A DNA stretch of 46,353 nt, from positions 1-46,353 of the forward strand of contig JAHEMY010000007.1 of assembly GCA_024643425.1 (NCBI GenBank), read 5' to 3'. The notes below the pieces were generated by a model that saw only the letters and a list, made by a program, of their open reading frames with translations, did not search any database and was not told the origin of the DNA. Below are positions 8,731-20,055 of the stretch, piece after piece. This DNA comes from Flavobacteriaceae bacterium (GTDB lineage: Bacteria; Bacteroidota; Bacteroidia; Flavobacteriales; Flavobacteriaceae). Each line of letters starts with the position of its first letter. Within the stretch, counting starts at the first letter, position 1. The position numbers were made by a program, and so were the translations under genes.

Positions 8731-9493
8731 ACTTATCGCGGTCGTTCAAGAACTGAAGTTGGTCTCGTTGATCTTGAATATGTGCTTTATCCAATGCAAG
8801 GGTAACGACAAAATCATTTTCCCAACCATTATTTAAAAGCTTTTCCCCCAAAACATCATAAACCATACTATGACCAATATATGGGTGTCCATTTCCATCG
8901 GTACCAATACGATTAAGTCCGACGCAATAGGCCATATTCTCGATGGCACGTGCTTTTAAAAGTGCGTCCCATGCATTGACCCTTTTTGATGGCCAGTTGG
9001 CAATGTAAATAAGCACATCATAACCTTCTGTATTTCTTGACCAAACCGGAAATCGAAGGTCGTAACAAATAAGGGGGCATATTTTCCAGCCTTTGTATTC
9101 GACCACAAGTTTTTCGTTTCCTACAGTATACACCTTTTGTTCTCCTGCCAAGGTAAACGCATGCCTTTTGTCGTACATGCCGTAACTACCGTCCGGAAAT
9201 ACAAAATAGAGTCGGTTATAAAACTTCCCCTCTTCCTGCACCATCAAACTTCCAGTGATGGCTGTATCTTTCTCTGCTGCGATGTTCTTCATCCACAACA
9301 ATGTCGGTCCTTCAACCGGTTCTGCAAATTCACGGGCATTCATCGAAAATCCGGTGGTGAACATTTCCGGTAAGACAATCAAATCGGTTGTTTCTGAAAT
9401 ACCATCGATAAGTGTTCTGAAATGCTCGCGATTGGCATTGGGATTTTCCCAGAATAAACTAGTTTGAATTAATGTGACTTTGAGTTTATCCAT
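8717..9493 (-). CDS. Carbon-nitrogen hydrolase, omega-amidase (YafV/Nit2) type
   Basis: A 258-residue cytoplasmic nitrilase-superfamily enzyme. The Glu-Lys-Cys triad is in place: E43 (LPEMFTTGFSM), K109 (YDKRHAF) and C143 (PLICYDLRFP). The sequence is closest to YafV/Nit2-like omega-amidases, which hydrolyse the monoamide products of glutamine or methionine-linked transamination. The open frame extends to 9568, but those extra codons overlap the ankyrin gene. ATG 9493 gives the family N-terminus MDKLKVTLIQ and an 8-nt overlap with the ankyrin stop, suggesting translational coupling. The matching aminotransferase lies beyond katG at 12405-13547. Confidence 0.88.
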   Translation of the reverse strand: MDKLKVTLIQTSLFWENPNANREHFRTLIDGISETTDLIVLPEMFTTGFSMNAREFAEPVEGPTLLWMKNIAAEKDTAITGSLMVQEEGKFYNRLYFVFPDGSYGMYDKRHAFTLAGEQKVYTVGNEKLVVEYKGWKICPLICYDLRFPVWSRNTEGYDVLIYIANWPSKRVNAWDALLKARAIENMAYCVGLNRIGTDGNGHPYIGHSMVYDVLGEKLLNNGWENDFVVTLALDKAHIQDQRDQLQFLNDRDKFTLK

Positions 9494-9959
9494 GGTCCTG
9501 AAGAATTTTCGTGATGGGTTCAATTCCTTGCATTTTTGCATGATCGTACGCTGTAAATCCCTTTTCATCCTTTAGGTTCATATCGGCACCCTGCTGCATC
9601 AGAAGTTCCACCATTTCAGTACGCCCAAAAGTAGCCGCAAAAATCAATGCGGTTCCTCCGTTAAAATTGGCTTTGTTCACATTGGCGCCATGATCAATTA
9701 ATAATCGGGCGATGGCGACATCACCTTTAAAGCTCACCCCCATGAGGGCTGTGTTCCCTGAAGCATCTTGGGCATCTACGTTCTGTGAAACAGAGAGTAT
9801 CTCCCTAGTGATGTCAACAAGGCCGTAATACGCCGACAGTAATAAAGGCGTTGAGCCTCTTGCGTCTTTTTCATTTACCCATTGAGGATGTTGTTGAAGC
9901 AACAATTTTACTGACTTCAAATCTTGATTTCGGATGGCATCAAACAAGGCTGTACTCAT
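9486..9959 (-). CDS. Ankyrin-repeat protein paired with katG
   Basis: A 157-residue protein built of about four to five ankyrin repeats, with consensus pieces DARGSTPLLLSAYYG, DASGNTALMGVSFKG, NFNGGTALIFAATFG and DEKGFTAYDHAKM. There is no signal peptide, so it should be cytoplasmic. It lies directly downstream of katG in the same direction. Small ankyrin proteins next to catalase genes are known (ankB with katB in Pseudomonas aeruginosa, where the ankyrin supports catalase activity), so a role with KatG is likely by analogy. A terminator-like hairpin separates the two genes, so it may be made by read-through. Its 3' end overlaps the nitrilase start by 8 nt. Confidence 0.85.
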   Translation of the reverse strand: MSTALFDAIRNQDLKSVKLLLQQHPQWVNEKDARGSTPLLLSAYYGLVDITREILSVSQNVDAQDASGNTALMGVSFKGDVAIARLLIDHGANVNKANFNGGTALIFAATFGRTEMVELLMQQGADMNLKDEKGFTAYDHAKMQGIEPITKILQDHG

Positions 9960-9975
9960 AGTTTTAAAGGCTAAA

Positions 9976-10009
9976 AAAAGCGGAACAGTAAAGTTACCAT
10001 TCCGCTTTT
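9976..10009 (-). terminator. Terminator-like hairpin after katG
   Basis: A 10-bp perfect stem (9976-9985 with 10000-10009) with a 14-nt loop, followed on the minus strand by a run of seven T. It starts 34 nt after the katG stop and ends 17 nt before the ankyrin ATG. It may be a partial terminator that lowers ankyrin expression relative to katG. Confidence 0.75.
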
Positions 10010-10042
10010 GTATTTCAAAAAAAATTAAATTCTTCCCAAAAA

Positions 10043-12271
<2,229 letters not shown>

Positions 12272-12358
12272 TTATTGTTTTTATGTGTTTTCTGTAGTTT
12301 CGTAAATTTACCACTTATTACTGCCAATCTTAAACAAAATCTATTGTATGTAATAATT

Positions 12359-12404
12359 AAGTGATTGATAAAACTTATATCAACACTTACATAACATAAG
12401 TTTT
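12359..12404. repeat. Overlapping AT-rich inverted repeats upstream of katG
   Basis: Two mutually exclusive hairpins can be drawn. One pairs 12359-12370 with 12378-12388 (11 pairs, one bulged base). The other pairs 12370-12377 with 12397-12404 (8 bp, perfect). They lie immediately after the aminotransferase stop (12405, minus strand) and 91-136 bp upstream of the katG ATG. They could be a weak terminator for the aminotransferase or an operator for katG. Confidence 0.5.
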
Positions 12405-13547
12405 CTAAATTTCATTCAGGATGGCCGCCGCCAGTTTCAAAGTTTCCTCTGTTTTAGCAAAACACACTCGTAATTGTTTAAAATCTTTTTTGTCTTTGTT
12501 GAATACAGACGTGGGGATGGTCGCAAGTTTAAACTCCTTGGTGAGTCGTTCTGCAAAAGCAACATCAACCTCATCCGAAATGGCAGAATAATCTAATAAC
12601 TGAAAGTACGTTCCTTTGGAAGGGATAAAATTAAATCGCGATCCTTGAATTGCCTTTAAAAAGAAATCTCTTTTAGCTTCGTAAAATTGTGGTAACGCTA
12701 AATAATGTTGAGGGTCTTGAAGATACGCTGCCAGGCCTTTTTGAACAGGATGATTTACACAAAAGACGTTGTATTGATGCACCTTTTGAAATTCCTTCAT
12801 TAAAGACTGTGGTGCTATGCAATACCCCATTTTCCATCCCGTATTATGAAAGGTTTTTCCAAAAGAGGCGGTAATGAATGTCCGTTCTGAAAGTGCTTCA
12901 AATCGCGCCGCACTCTGATGAGTTTCTCCATCGAAGATAATGTGTTCATAGACCTCATCGCTAATCACCAAAAGATTGTGTTTTTCCGCTAATTCTTGGA
13001 GACGCAGCATATCTTCCTTGGCCAACAACATCCCACTTGGGTTGTGCGGACTATTAATGATGATCATTTTAGTGTTCGAAGTAATGGTTTCTGAAACCTC
13101 CTCCCAGTCCGGTCTGTAGAATGGTGGATTTAATTGAATGGGTTTGACTACCCCGCCAAAAAGTTCAATGGCCGGCTCGTAACAGTCGTATGCCGGGGCA
13201 AATACAATCACTTCATCGCCTGGATGAATGCTTGCTGCAATGGCGGTAAAGATGGCCTGAGTAGCTCCTGCCGTAATGGTAATTTCCGTTGCAGGATGAT
13301 AGTACTTTCCATATAATGAAAATACTTTCTCAGAAATTGTTTCCCTCAGTTTCAGATCACCTTGCATGGGTGCATATTGATTAAACCCTTGTTTCATCGC
13401 TCGAGCGACGGCATCCACTAAATTTGGATCACTTTCAAAATTGGGGAAGCCTTGCGAGAGGTTCAACGCACCGAAATCGGCCGCCATTTTACTCATAACG
13501 GTAAAGATGGTCGTTTCTACATGAGGAAGTTTGGAAGATAAATTCAT
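12405..13547 (-). CDS. PLP-dependent aminotransferase, methionine aminotransferase (YbdL) type
   Basis: A 380-residue class I/II aminotransferase. The cofactor lysine is K231 in SFGKTFHNTGWKMGY. Other family marks are NSPHNPSG (166-172), SDEVYEH (197-203) and the N-terminal NLSQGFPNF. The sequence is closest to YbdL, which transaminates methionine and aromatic amino acids, and to kynurenine/glutamine transaminases. Products of this type are substrates or partners of the omega-amidase encoded at 8717-9493. A TACTTTTA box (one mismatch to TAnnTTTG) ends 4 nt before the ATG, after the sdhB terminator, so the gene is probably transcribed separately from sdh. Confidence 0.9.
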   Translation of the reverse strand: MNLSSKLPHVETTIFTVMSKMAADFGALNLSQGFPNFESDPNLVDAVARAMKQGFNQYAPMQGDLKLRETISEKVFSLYGKYYHPATEITITAGATQAIFTAIAASIHPGDEVIVFAPAYDCYEPAIELFGGVVKPIQLNPPFYRPDWEEVSETITSNTKMIIINSPHNPSGMLLAKEDMLRLQELAEKHNLLVISDEVYEHIIFDGETHQSAARFEALSERTFITASFGKTFHNTGWKMGYCIAPQSLMKEFQKVHQYNVFCVNHPVQKGLAAYLQDPQHYLALPQFYEAKRDFFLKAIQGSRFNFIPSKGTYFQLLDYSAISDEVDVAFAERLTKEFKLATIPTSVFNKDKKDFKQLRVCFAKTEETLKLAAAILNEI

Positions 13548-13551
13548 CCTA

Positions 13552-13559
13552 TAAAAGTA
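13552..13559 (-). promoter_or_regulatory. -7-like box before the aminotransferase
   Basis: Minus-strand TACTTTTA differs from TAnnTTTG in the last base and is followed by 4 nt and the ATG at 13547. It overlaps the T tract of the sdhB terminator. Weak alone, but the spacing repeats that seen at glyS and at the 7117 gene. Confidence 0.3.
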
Positions 13560-13561
13560 AA

Positions 13562-13588
13562 AAATCCCAAGCGGTTTGCCTGGGATTT
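13562..13588 (-). terminator. Terminator of the sdh operon
   Basis: An 8-bp stem (13562-13569 with 13581-13588), with two more pairs after one mismatch. On the minus strand it is followed by a T-rich tract. It lies 27 nt after the sdhB stop. Confidence 0.8.
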
Positions 13589-13615
13589 CTAATGTATTCC
13601 TTATTTAATTTTTGT

Positions 13616-14362
13616 TTAGCCTTTTAAACTCGCGCTTAAGAATTCGCGGTTCATTCGGGCGATATTTTCTAAAGAGATTCCTTTCGGACATTCAACTTCG
13701 CAGGCTCCGGTGTTGGTACAGTTTCCAAACCCTTCTTTATCCATTTGCTCTACCATATTCAATACTCGGTTGGTCGCTTCAACGCGTCCTTGAGGCAATA
13801 GTGCAAACTGACTCACCTTTGCGGAAGTAAAGAGCATGGCACTCGCATTTTTACATGCAGCCACGCAAGCTCCACAACCAATACAAGTTGCAGCATTAAA
13901 CGATTCGTCTGCATCTTCCTTCTCAATAGGAATGGAATTTGCATCGATGGTATTTCCGGAAGTATTTACTGAAATATAACCTCCTGCTTGTTGGATTCGA
14001 TCGAAAGCACTTCGGTCGACCATTAGATCTTTGATTACCGGAAAGGCTTTCGCGCGGAATGGCTCTATTACAATGGTGTCTCCATCATTGAACTTTCGCA
14101 TGTGCAACTGACAGGTAGTTACCAATCGGTCCGGACCATGAGGTTCTCCGTTTATTTGTAGCGAACAGGAACCACAAATTCCTTCGCGACAATCGTGATC
14201 AAAAACCACAGGTTCCTCTCCCTTTCCAATAAGTTGATCGTTCAATACATCCAACATTTCTAAAAAAGACATATCACCATCTACGCCATCAAGCGAATAG
14301 GTTTGCATGCTACCCTTAGCTTGGGCATTTTTTTGTCTCCAAATTTTCAGTGTTAACTTCAT
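13616..14362 (-). CDS. sdhB: Succinate dehydrogenase iron-sulfur subunit
   Basis: A 248-residue electron-transfer subunit that passes electrons from the flavin in SdhA to quinone. The N-terminal [2Fe-2S] ligands are C58, C63, C66 and C84 (CREGICGSC then TTCQ). The C-terminal half carries [11 protein letters not shown] and [12 protein letters not shown], which bind the [4Fe-4S] and [3Fe-4S] clusters. It is the last gene of sdhC-sdhA-sdhB, 3 nt after sdhA, and is followed by a terminator. The sequence is of the Bacteroidota/epsilon-type three-subunit enzyme that uses menaquinone. Confidence 0.96.
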   Translation of the reverse strand: MKLTLKIWRQKNAQAKGSMQTYSLDGVDGDMSFLEMLDVLNDQLIGKGEEPVVFDHDCREGICGSCSLQINGEPHGPDRLVTTCQLHMRKFNDGDTIVIEPFRAKAFPVIKDLMVDRSAFDRIQQAGGYISVNTSGNTIDANSIPIEKEDADESFNAATCIGCGACVAACKNASAMLFTSAKVSQFALLPQGRVEATNRVLNMVEQMDKEGFGNCTNTGACEVECPKGISLENIARMNREFLSASLKG

Positions 14363-14365
14363 AAT

Positions 14366-16366
14366 CTATTTGTATGAACGTGTTTTTACTTCGATATTTT
14401 CGTACTGTAATTCTTCTTTATGCAATACTGCTTCACTTGGCGCACCTTTGTATTCCCAAGCTGCGACATACATAAAGTTTTCATCGTCTCTCAAGGCCTC
14501 TCCTTCTTCGGTTTGGTATTCTTCTCTAAAGTGACCTCCACAAGATTCATTTCGGTGTAAAGCATCTTTGGCGAACAATTCCCCCAATTCAAGGAAATCG
14601 GCCACACGACCCGCTTTCTCTAATTCCTGATTCAATTCGTTTGCGGTTCCAGGAACTTTCACGTCCTTCCAGAATTCTTCTCTCAAGGCCTTAATTTCGG
14701 CGATAGCTTCTTTTAATTCTTTTTCATTTCGGGACATTCCGCATTTATTCCACATGATCTTTCCTAAACGCTTGTGGAAATAATCCACACTTTTCGAACC
14801 ATTGTTGTTAATCAATCGATCTATAGAATCACGAACCGTCTTTTCGGCTTCTTCAAATTCAGGCGAATCGGTAGAAATCTTACCGGTTCTAATGTCTTTA
14901 GAAAGGTAATCTCCAATGGTGTAAGGCAATACGAAATAACCATCGGCCAATCCTTGCATCAAAGCACTTGCTCCAAGTCGGTTAGCACCGTGATCACTGA
15001 AATTAGCTTCTCCTGCCGCATAACAACCCGGAATGGTTGTCATTAAATTGTAATCCACCCAAACACCGCCCATGGTATAATGTACCGCAGGGTAAATCAT
15101 CATTGGCGTTTTATAAGGGTTTTGATCCACAATTTTCTCATACATCTGGAACAAGTTCCCGTATTTGTTTTCGATAACCTCTTCTCCCAGTCTTCTAATT
15201 TCATTTTCTGAAGGGTTTTCTATGTGGTTAATAGCCGCTTGTTCTGCTCCGTATCGCATAATGGCAGCGGAGAAATCCAAGTACACCGCTTCCCCTGTTT
15301 TATTGACACCGAAACCAGCATCGCAACGTTCTTTTGCTGCCCTTGAAGCAACATCACGTGGTACTAGGTTTCCAAAGGACGGATAGCGACGTTCTAAGTA
15401 GTAATCGCGATCGGCCTCGGCCAATTCGGTTGGTTTCAATTTACCCTCACGAATTGCTTTTGCATCTTCTAATTTCTTCGGCACCCAAATACGTCCGTCG
15501 TTTCGAAGGGATTCAGACATCAACGTCAATTTTGACTGATGGTCTCCCGAAACAGGGATGCACGTCGGGTGAATTTGTGTATAACATGGGTTGGCAAAAT
15601 AGGCTCCACGCTTGTGAATCTTCCAAGAAGCCGTCACGTTACTTCCCATGGCATTGGTAGAGAGGAAAAACACATTTCCGTAGCCTCCGGTTGCAACTAC
15701 TACTGCATGTGCAGAGTGTCGCTCCAGTTCACCGGTCACTAAGTCACGGGCAATAATCCCACGAGCTTCTCCATTTACAACCACAAGATCTAACATTTCA
15801 TGTCGGTTGTAAGGCTTGATTTTCCCGCGGTTGATTTGTCGGTTCATCGCTGCATAGGCTCCTAGCAATAACTGCTGTCCGGTCTGCCCTTTTGCGTAGA
15901 AGGTTCTTGAGACCAAAACGCCCCCAAAAGAACGGTTGTCAAGAAGACCACCATATTCACGTGCGAAAGGAACTCCTTGCGCCACACATTGGTCTATAAT
16001 ATTGGTAGACACTTCTGCTAATCGGTATACGTTTTCTTCGCGAGAGCGATAATCGCCTCCTTTAATAGTATCATAGAAAAGACGGTACGTAGAATCTCCG
16101 TCCCCTTGATAATTTTTTGCTGCATTGATTCCTCCTTGAGCCGCAATAGAGTGCGCTCGGCGGGGAGAATCTTGATAACAGAATGTTTTTACGTTATAAC
16201 CTAGTTCGGCTAGTGTTGCCGCGGCACTTCCTCCGGCAAGTCCTGTTCCAACCACAATCACGTCAATATTACGTTTGTTGGCAGGGTTTACGAGGTTGAT
16301 ATCGTTTTTATGTTTCGTCCACTTATCGGCTAGAGGTCCTTTGGGTAATCTTGAATGTAATGACAT
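14366..16366 (-). CDS. sdhA: Succinate dehydrogenase/fumarate reductase flavoprotein subunit
   Basis: A 666-residue catalytic subunit that interconverts succinate and fumarate at the cytoplasmic face of the inner membrane. The FAD-binding Rossmann entry is [14 protein letters not shown] (36-49). H72 in AHSIAAQGG is the usual covalent flavin histidine. HPTC, RYGAEQ and the C-terminal [12 protein letters not shown] segments are also typical. Length is normal for Bacteroidota. The ATG lies 11 nt after the sdhC stop and the stop is 3 nt from sdhB, so the three genes form one operon. Confidence 0.97.
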   Translation of the reverse strand: MSLHSRLPKGPLADKWTKHKNDINLVNPANKRNIDVIVVGTGLAGGSAAATLAELGYNVKTFCYQDSPRRAHSIAAQGGINAAKNYQGDGDSTYRLFYDTIKGGDYRSREENVYRLAEVSTNIIDQCVAQGVPFAREYGGLLDNRSFGGVLVSRTFYAKGQTGQQLLLGAYAAMNRQINRGKIKPYNRHEMLDLVVVNGEARGIIARDLVTGELERHSAHAVVVATGGYGNVFFLSTNAMGSNVTASWKIHKRGAYFANPCYTQIHPTCIPVSGDHQSKLTLMSESLRNDGRIWVPKKLEDAKAIREGKLKPTELAEADRDYYLERRYPSFGNLVPRDVASRAAKERCDAGFGVNKTGEAVYLDFSAAIMRYGAEQAAINHIENPSENEIRRLGEEVIENKYGNLFQMYEKIVDQNPYKTPMMIYPAVHYTMGGVWVDYNLMTTIPGCYAAGEANFSDHGANRLGASALMQGLADGYFVLPYTIGDYLSKDIRTGKISTDSPEFEEAEKTVRDSIDRLINNNGSKSVDYFHKRLGKIMWNKCGMSRNEKELKEAIAEIKALREEFWKDVKVPGTANELNQELEKAGRVADFLELGELFAKDALHRNESCGGHFREEYQTEEGEALRDDENFMYVAAWEYKGAPSEAVLHKEELQYENIEVKTRSYK

Positions 16367-16377
16367 ATGGATCGCGT

Positions 16378-17043
16378 TTAGTGGGGTAATTGATTAAAAT
16401 GATGGTATAGTGCTATAAAAATAAATCCTAAAGGAATTAAAACAGCGAACGCCATGGTAAACGTTTTCAAACCTTTTGAGTACTTATTATTAAAGCCTAC
16501 ACTTTGAAATGCTGAAGAAAATCCGTGCCATAAGTGAACGGCTAACAGCACAAAAGCCACAACATAAATTCCGACGCGTACCGGGCTTTCAAATTTGTGC
16601 ACGGTTTCGGCGTAGTAGCGGGTGGGATCTTCCGGATGGGATTCGATGTATTTATGAACGATTTCAGGAATCCAAAAATCGTAAAAATGAAGTCCCAAAA
16701 AGGCCAATACAACCAACCCTGAAATAATCATGTTTCGGGATGCCCATGAAGCATTCGCTCCACCTTTATAAGAGGCGTATTTAATTGAGCGTGCATTTCT
16801 GTTCTGCAATTCAAGCACAAATCCCATGATAAAATGGAACAATACCCCAAAGATTAATATAGGTTGTAAAACTCCTTGAACCAAACCATTGGTTCCCATG
16901 AAATGAGACCAACTATTGAAGGTGTCGGGAGCGATTACGGAGGTAAAGTTAATTGTGAAATGTTGTGCTAAGAAAAAGACCAAAAACAAACCGGAAAGCG
17001 CCATTGCAACTTTTCGGGCAATTGAAGAGGAAAGTAATCCCAT
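16378..17043 (-). CDS. sdhC: Succinate dehydrogenase cytochrome b subunit (type B)
   Basis: A 221-residue membrane anchor with about five hydrophobic helices. It is the single-anchor, probably di-haem, type B form that reacts with menaquinone. Histidines in [23 protein letters not shown] and VHLWHGF are candidates for haem ligands. The open frame extends to an ATG at 17073, but that ATG overlaps the promoter box at 17071-17078. The ATG at 17043 gives [18 protein letters not shown], the expected family start, so it is preferred. First gene of sdhCAB. Confidence 0.92.
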   Translation of the reverse strand: MGLLSSSIARKVAMALSGLFLVFFLAQHFTINFTSVIAPDTFNSWSHFMGTNGLVQGVLQPILIFGVLFHFIMGFVLELQNRNARSIKYASYKGGANASWASRNMIISGLVVLAFLGLHFYDFWIPEIVHKYIESHPEDPTRYYAETVHKFESPVRVGIYVVAFVLLAVHLWHGFSSAFQSVGFNNKYSKGLKTFTMAFAVLIPLGFIFIALYHHFNQLPH

Positions 17044-17370
17044 AGTGTATCTTTTCAAAATTTTGACAGACAAAAATACGTCTCAAATGCATGATTCCCA
17101 AACTTTGTCTTTTCTTTTACCAAGAATTTATAACTATTTTAAACAATTGTTAAGGATTCGTCTACTTTCCATTATTTTCCCACACGCTCCCTGTGACAAG
17201 AAATTACATTCTATTTGGATAATCATTGCATAGCGTTCACTTTTCAGCTCCAATTATTTTGAAGTATTTCTTTCCATAACTGCTCAATCAAAATGAAAAA
17301 AGTTAAAAAAACCCCTGTTAAATTTCTTAAAAAGAGATATCTTAACCCCTCATTTATAAACTAAATATCA
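17044..17370. other. Divergent non-coding region between sdhC and the OmpA-like gene
   Basis: These 327 bases are AT-rich. They hold the sdhC promoter (17071-17102), a 10-bp perfect palindrome AACAATTGTT at 17142-17151, and no hairpin with a T tract. I found no convincing promoter for the rightward OmpA-like gene. A 23-codon open frame at 17293-17364, very lysine-rich and ending 6 nt before the OmpA-like ATG, is probably chance. Confidence 0.6.
17071..17102 (-). promoter_or_regulatory. sdhC operon promoter
   Basis: Minus strand TTTG (17102-17099), 20 nt, then TATTTTTG (17078-17071): an exact Bacteroidota sigma-A-type promoter. Transcription would begin near 17066, giving a leader of roughly 22 nt to the ATG at 17043 and ruling out the ATG at 17073. 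Confidence 0.75.
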
Positions 17371-18144
17371 ATGAAAAAACTAACCGCATTATTAATTTTT
17401 TTACTTTTTCTGATTTTGGCCTGGCTGAGTTGGAATTGGTACAAATCAACCGTAGTTTGTTGTCCTGAAGCCCCAGTGGTTGTTGAATATGGACCACTAA
17501 TTTTCGATTGTGCATCGGACGACCCTATTGTGAACGATCTATGGCCGGAACAACAGCAGGCTATTCTTTCAGGAAGAAAACCCGGCAAAAAACTACTTAT
17601 CGTTGGGCCTTATTTTGGAAGTGAAAATGAAAGTCAAGGTCTCGCGAGAGCCAATAAACTTAGATCATTGTTTGCAGCCGATTTAACCGACGACGATATG
17701 GTTTATGCTGCTCGAAACGGAGGTGATTGTGAATCAACTAAGACAAACTTCCTACACGAAGCGCAGTTTAAATGGGTTACTCGAAACGACGATGTCATGG
17801 AGCATTACGACAGCACCATTGTACATTATCGCTACGATTCGGACGAAGAGGTGACCAACGAAAATACGGGCGCTTATTTCAATGAACTCGCTGAAGCCTT
17901 GAAAGCCTCGGGTGATTCAATAATGATTACCGGTCATACCGATAGTCAAGGAGAAGAAGATTACAATACGGAATTAGGACTGAAAAGGGCCAACGAATTC
18001 CGTGATCATCTTATAAGTTTAGGTGTCGACGAGAATCAAATTCAAGTTGAATCGAAAGGAGAGTCTCAACCTGTTGCCGATAATGAAACGGAAGAAGGCA
18101 GAAAAGCAAACCGACGCGTAGAAATACATATTACTAAAAATTAA
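17371..18144 (+). CDS. OmpA-domain envelope protein with N-terminal membrane anchor
   Basis: A 257-residue protein with one N-terminal hydrophobic segment (about 4-22) followed by KSTVVCCPEAP. The segment could be an uncleaved anchor, since the cysteines lie well past its end and no lipobox is clear. A middle domain at about 45-130 is unrecognised. The C-terminal OmpA_C domain at about 155-255 shows ITGHTDSQGEEDYN, LGLKRANEF, KGESQPVADN and RKANRRVEI, the pattern that binds peptidoglycan. It is followed 13 bp later by a membrane-anchored helix-hairpin-helix protein and the pair shares a terminator, so they form an operon. Confidence 0.85.
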   Translation: MKKLTALLIFLLFLILAWLSWNWYKSTVVCCPEAPVVVEYGPLIFDCASDDPIVNDLWPEQQQAILSGRKPGKKLLIVGPYFGSENESQGLARANKLRSLFAADLTDDDMVYAARNGGDCESTKTNFLHEAQFKWVTRNDDVMEHYDSTIVHYRYDSDEEVTNENTGAYFNELAEALKASGDSIMITGHTDSQGEEDYNTELGLKRANEFRDHLISLGVDENQIQVESKGESQPVADNETEEGRKANRRVEIHITKN

Positions 18145-18157
18145 ACACCAAATAATT

Positions 18158-18574
18158 ATGAAAATGTTACAAATAAATACAGTTGCTTGTGATGGATCCG
18201 ATGTTTTTTGGCCATGGTTTCTATGGCTATTAGGCGCATTTATTCTTGGATTCCTTTTAGGTTGGCTCCTAAAACAACTATTCGGAGGCTCGAGCAATGC
18301 TGCAGCCAGTGAACGTAAATTTTATAAGGAAGATCTAACAAAAATCGAGGGAATCGGTGATAAGATCGAAAAACTCCTTAACGACGATGGTATTTTTAAT
18401 TACCACCAATTGTCTCAGACTTCCAATGCCGAATTGCAAAAAGTACTCACCGATGCAGGTCCTGCATACACCATGCATCGACCCAGAACTTGGTCTGCTC
18501 AGGCTCGTTTAGCCGATGAAGGTCAGTGGGAAGAGCTAGGCAAATGGCAAGAATTCCTTAAAGGTGGTGTGTAA
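18158..18574 (+). CDS. Membrane-anchored helix-hairpin-helix protein
   Basis: A 138-residue protein with a strong hydrophobic helix at about 19-42 (WPWFLWLLGAFILGFLLGWLL) and a cytoplasmic C-terminal domain. Residues 57-80 (YKEDLTKIEGIGDKIEKLL) show the IEGIG signature of helix-hairpin-helix domains found in the 'predicted 5' DNA nuclease/flap endonuclease-like' group, COG3743-like. In such proteins the motif may bind DNA or only resemble the fold. No catalytic residues are evident. It lies 13 bp after the OmpA-domain gene, so the pair may link peptidoglycan and the inner membrane. Function unknown. Confidence 0.8.
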   Translation: MKMLQINTVACDGSDVFWPWFLWLLGAFILGFLLGWLLKQLFGGSSNAAASERKFYKEDLTKIEGIGDKIEKLLNDDGIFNYHQLSQTSNAELQKVLTDAGPAYTMHRPRTWSAQARLADEGQWEELGKWQEFLKGGV

Positions 18575-18601
18575 TTAAATACAGCCCTCTTTAAATGTTT
18601 T

Positions 18602-18636
18602 AAACTGTGGTAAAGTAGCTTATTTTACCACAGTTT
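18602..18636 (+). terminator. Terminator of the OmpA/helix-hairpin-helix operon
   Basis: A 13-bp perfect stem (18602-18614 with 18624-18636) and 9-nt loop, followed by a T-rich tract, 28 nt after the stop. Confidence 0.9.
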
Positions 18637-18689
18637 TTATTTTAGGTCAATCCACTTTAGGAAGAATATGATTTGATATTCGAATTGAT

Positions 18690-18697
18690 TACTTTTG
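18690..18697 (+). promoter_or_regulatory. -7 box of pepP
   Basis: TACTTTTG matches TAnnTTTG and ends 20 nt before the ATG at 18718. A TTTG at 18672-18675 is 14 nt upstream, shorter than the usual spacing. Confidence 0.5.
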
Positions 18698-18717
18698 AAA
18701 AAATATAAGTTACTATC

Positions 18718-20007
18718 ATGAAATACCTTCCAATCGACAAGCAATTATTTATTAAAAACCGTAAAAATTTTATGGCGCAAATGAAGCCAAGTAGCATTGC
18801 GGTTTTTAACAGTAACGACATTTATCCTGTGAGTGCAGATAGCACTATGCCCTTTAACCAACATCGTGATATTTTTTATTTAAGCGGAGTGGATCAAGAA
18901 GAAAGCATCTTGGTGCTATTTCCCGATGCGGTGGAAGAAAAGCAGCGCGAAATATTATTTTTAAGAGAAACCAACGATCATATTGCGGTTTGGGAAGGTG
19001 AAAAATTGACGAAGGATCGCGCCTTTGAAGTGAGTGGTGTTAAAACGGTGTATTGGCTTTCGGAGTTCGATAAAATATTTTTCGGATTAATGACCCAGGC
19101 AGAAACCGTTTACTTTAACACAAACGAGCATTACCGCCAAAGTGTAGAAACACAAACTAGAGAAGATCGTTTTATAGAACGCACTAAAAAACAATTCCCT
19201 GCGCATTCTTGGGCAAAAAGTAATCCTATTCTGCAAAGGCTAAGATCGGTGAAAGATCCTATTGAAATTGCATTAATGCAAAAGGCTTGTGATATCACCG
19301 AAAAAGGATTTCGCAGATTGCTGTCATTCATAAAACCGGGAGTTTGGGAATATGAGCTTGAAGCCGAATTAATGCACGAATTTTTGTGTAATCGATCCAA
19401 AGGATTTGCCTACACTCCAATTATCGCAAGTGGTAACAATGCGAACGTTCTTCATTACATCGAAAACAACCAACAGTGTAAGGATGGCGATTTGATTTTA
19501 ATGGATGTAGCGGCAGAATATGCCAATTATAGCAGTGACCTAAGTCGTACTGTTCCGGTAAACGGAACTTTTACAAAGCGACAAAGGGATGTATACAATG
19601 CCGTAAATCGAGTGAAAAATGAGGCAACCAAATTATTAGTTCCGGGTGCTTTTTGGAAAGAATACCACGTGGAAGTCGGGAAATTAATGACTTCTGAATT
19701 GTTAGGACTTGGGTTGTTGGATAAGGCCGATGTTCAAAACGAAAATCCCGATTGGCCTGCGTATAAAAAATATTTCATGCATGGCACTAGCCATCACATT
19801 GGACTAGACACTCATGACTACGGTATTTTGTGGGAACCTATGAAAGCGAATATGGTGTTTACCGTGGAACCCGGAATTTATATTCCTGAAGAAGGTTTTG
19901 GAATACGCCTTGAAGATGACGTGGTTATTCAAGCCCAAGGAGAACCCTTCAATTTAATGAAGAACATCCCTATCGAAGCGGACGAAATTGAATCGATAAT
20001 GCATTAA
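18718..20007 (+). CDS. pepP: Xaa-Pro aminopeptidase (aminopeptidase P)
   Basis: A 429-residue M24-family metallopeptidase that removes an N-terminal residue preceding proline. The N-terminal AMP_N domain covers about 1-150, and the pita-bread catalytic domain follows. Metal ligands are visible: two aspartates in LMDVAAEYANYSSDLSRT, a histidine in MHGTSHHIGLDTHD, and glutamates in TVEPGIYIP and IRLEDDVVI. No signal peptide, so cytoplasmic. It is a single-gene unit between a promoter box and a bidirectional terminator. Confidence 0.94.
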   Translation: MKYLPIDKQLFIKNRKNFMAQMKPSSIAVFNSNDIYPVSADSTMPFNQHRDIFYLSGVDQEESILVLFPDAVEEKQREILFLRETNDHIAVWEGEKLTKDRAFEVSGVKTVYWLSEFDKIFFGLMTQAETVYFNTNEHYRQSVETQTREDRFIERTKKQFPAHSWAKSNPILQRLRSVKDPIEIALMQKACDITEKGFRRLLSFIKPGVWEYELEAELMHEFLCNRSKGFAYTPIIASGNNANVLHYIENNQQCKDGDLILMDVAAEYANYSSDLSRTVPVNGTFTKRQRDVYNAVNRVKNEATKLLVPGAFWKEYHVEVGKLMTSELLGLGLLDKADVQNENPDWPAYKKYFMHGTSHHIGLDTHDYGILWEPMKANMVFTVEPGIYIPEEGFGIRLEDDVVIQAQGEPFNLMKNIPIEADEIESIMH

Positions 20008-20033
20008 AAAAGGCCTCCAATTGGAGGCCTTTT
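20008..20033. terminator. Bidirectional terminator between pepP and the CBM48 gene
   Basis: An 11-bp perfect stem (20008-20018 with 20023-20033), 4-nt loop, A run on the left and T run on the right. It directly follows the pepP stop and lies 22 nt from the stop of the convergent gene. Confidence 0.9.
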
Positions 20034-20055
20034 CATTCTCAAAACCAAACCTTAA

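Noticed and set aside
17293-17364. 23-codon lysine-rich open frame before the OmpA-like gene
   Set aside because: Too short and in AT-rich DNA where such frames are expected by chance; no promoter. A leader peptide cannot be excluded but is not supported.
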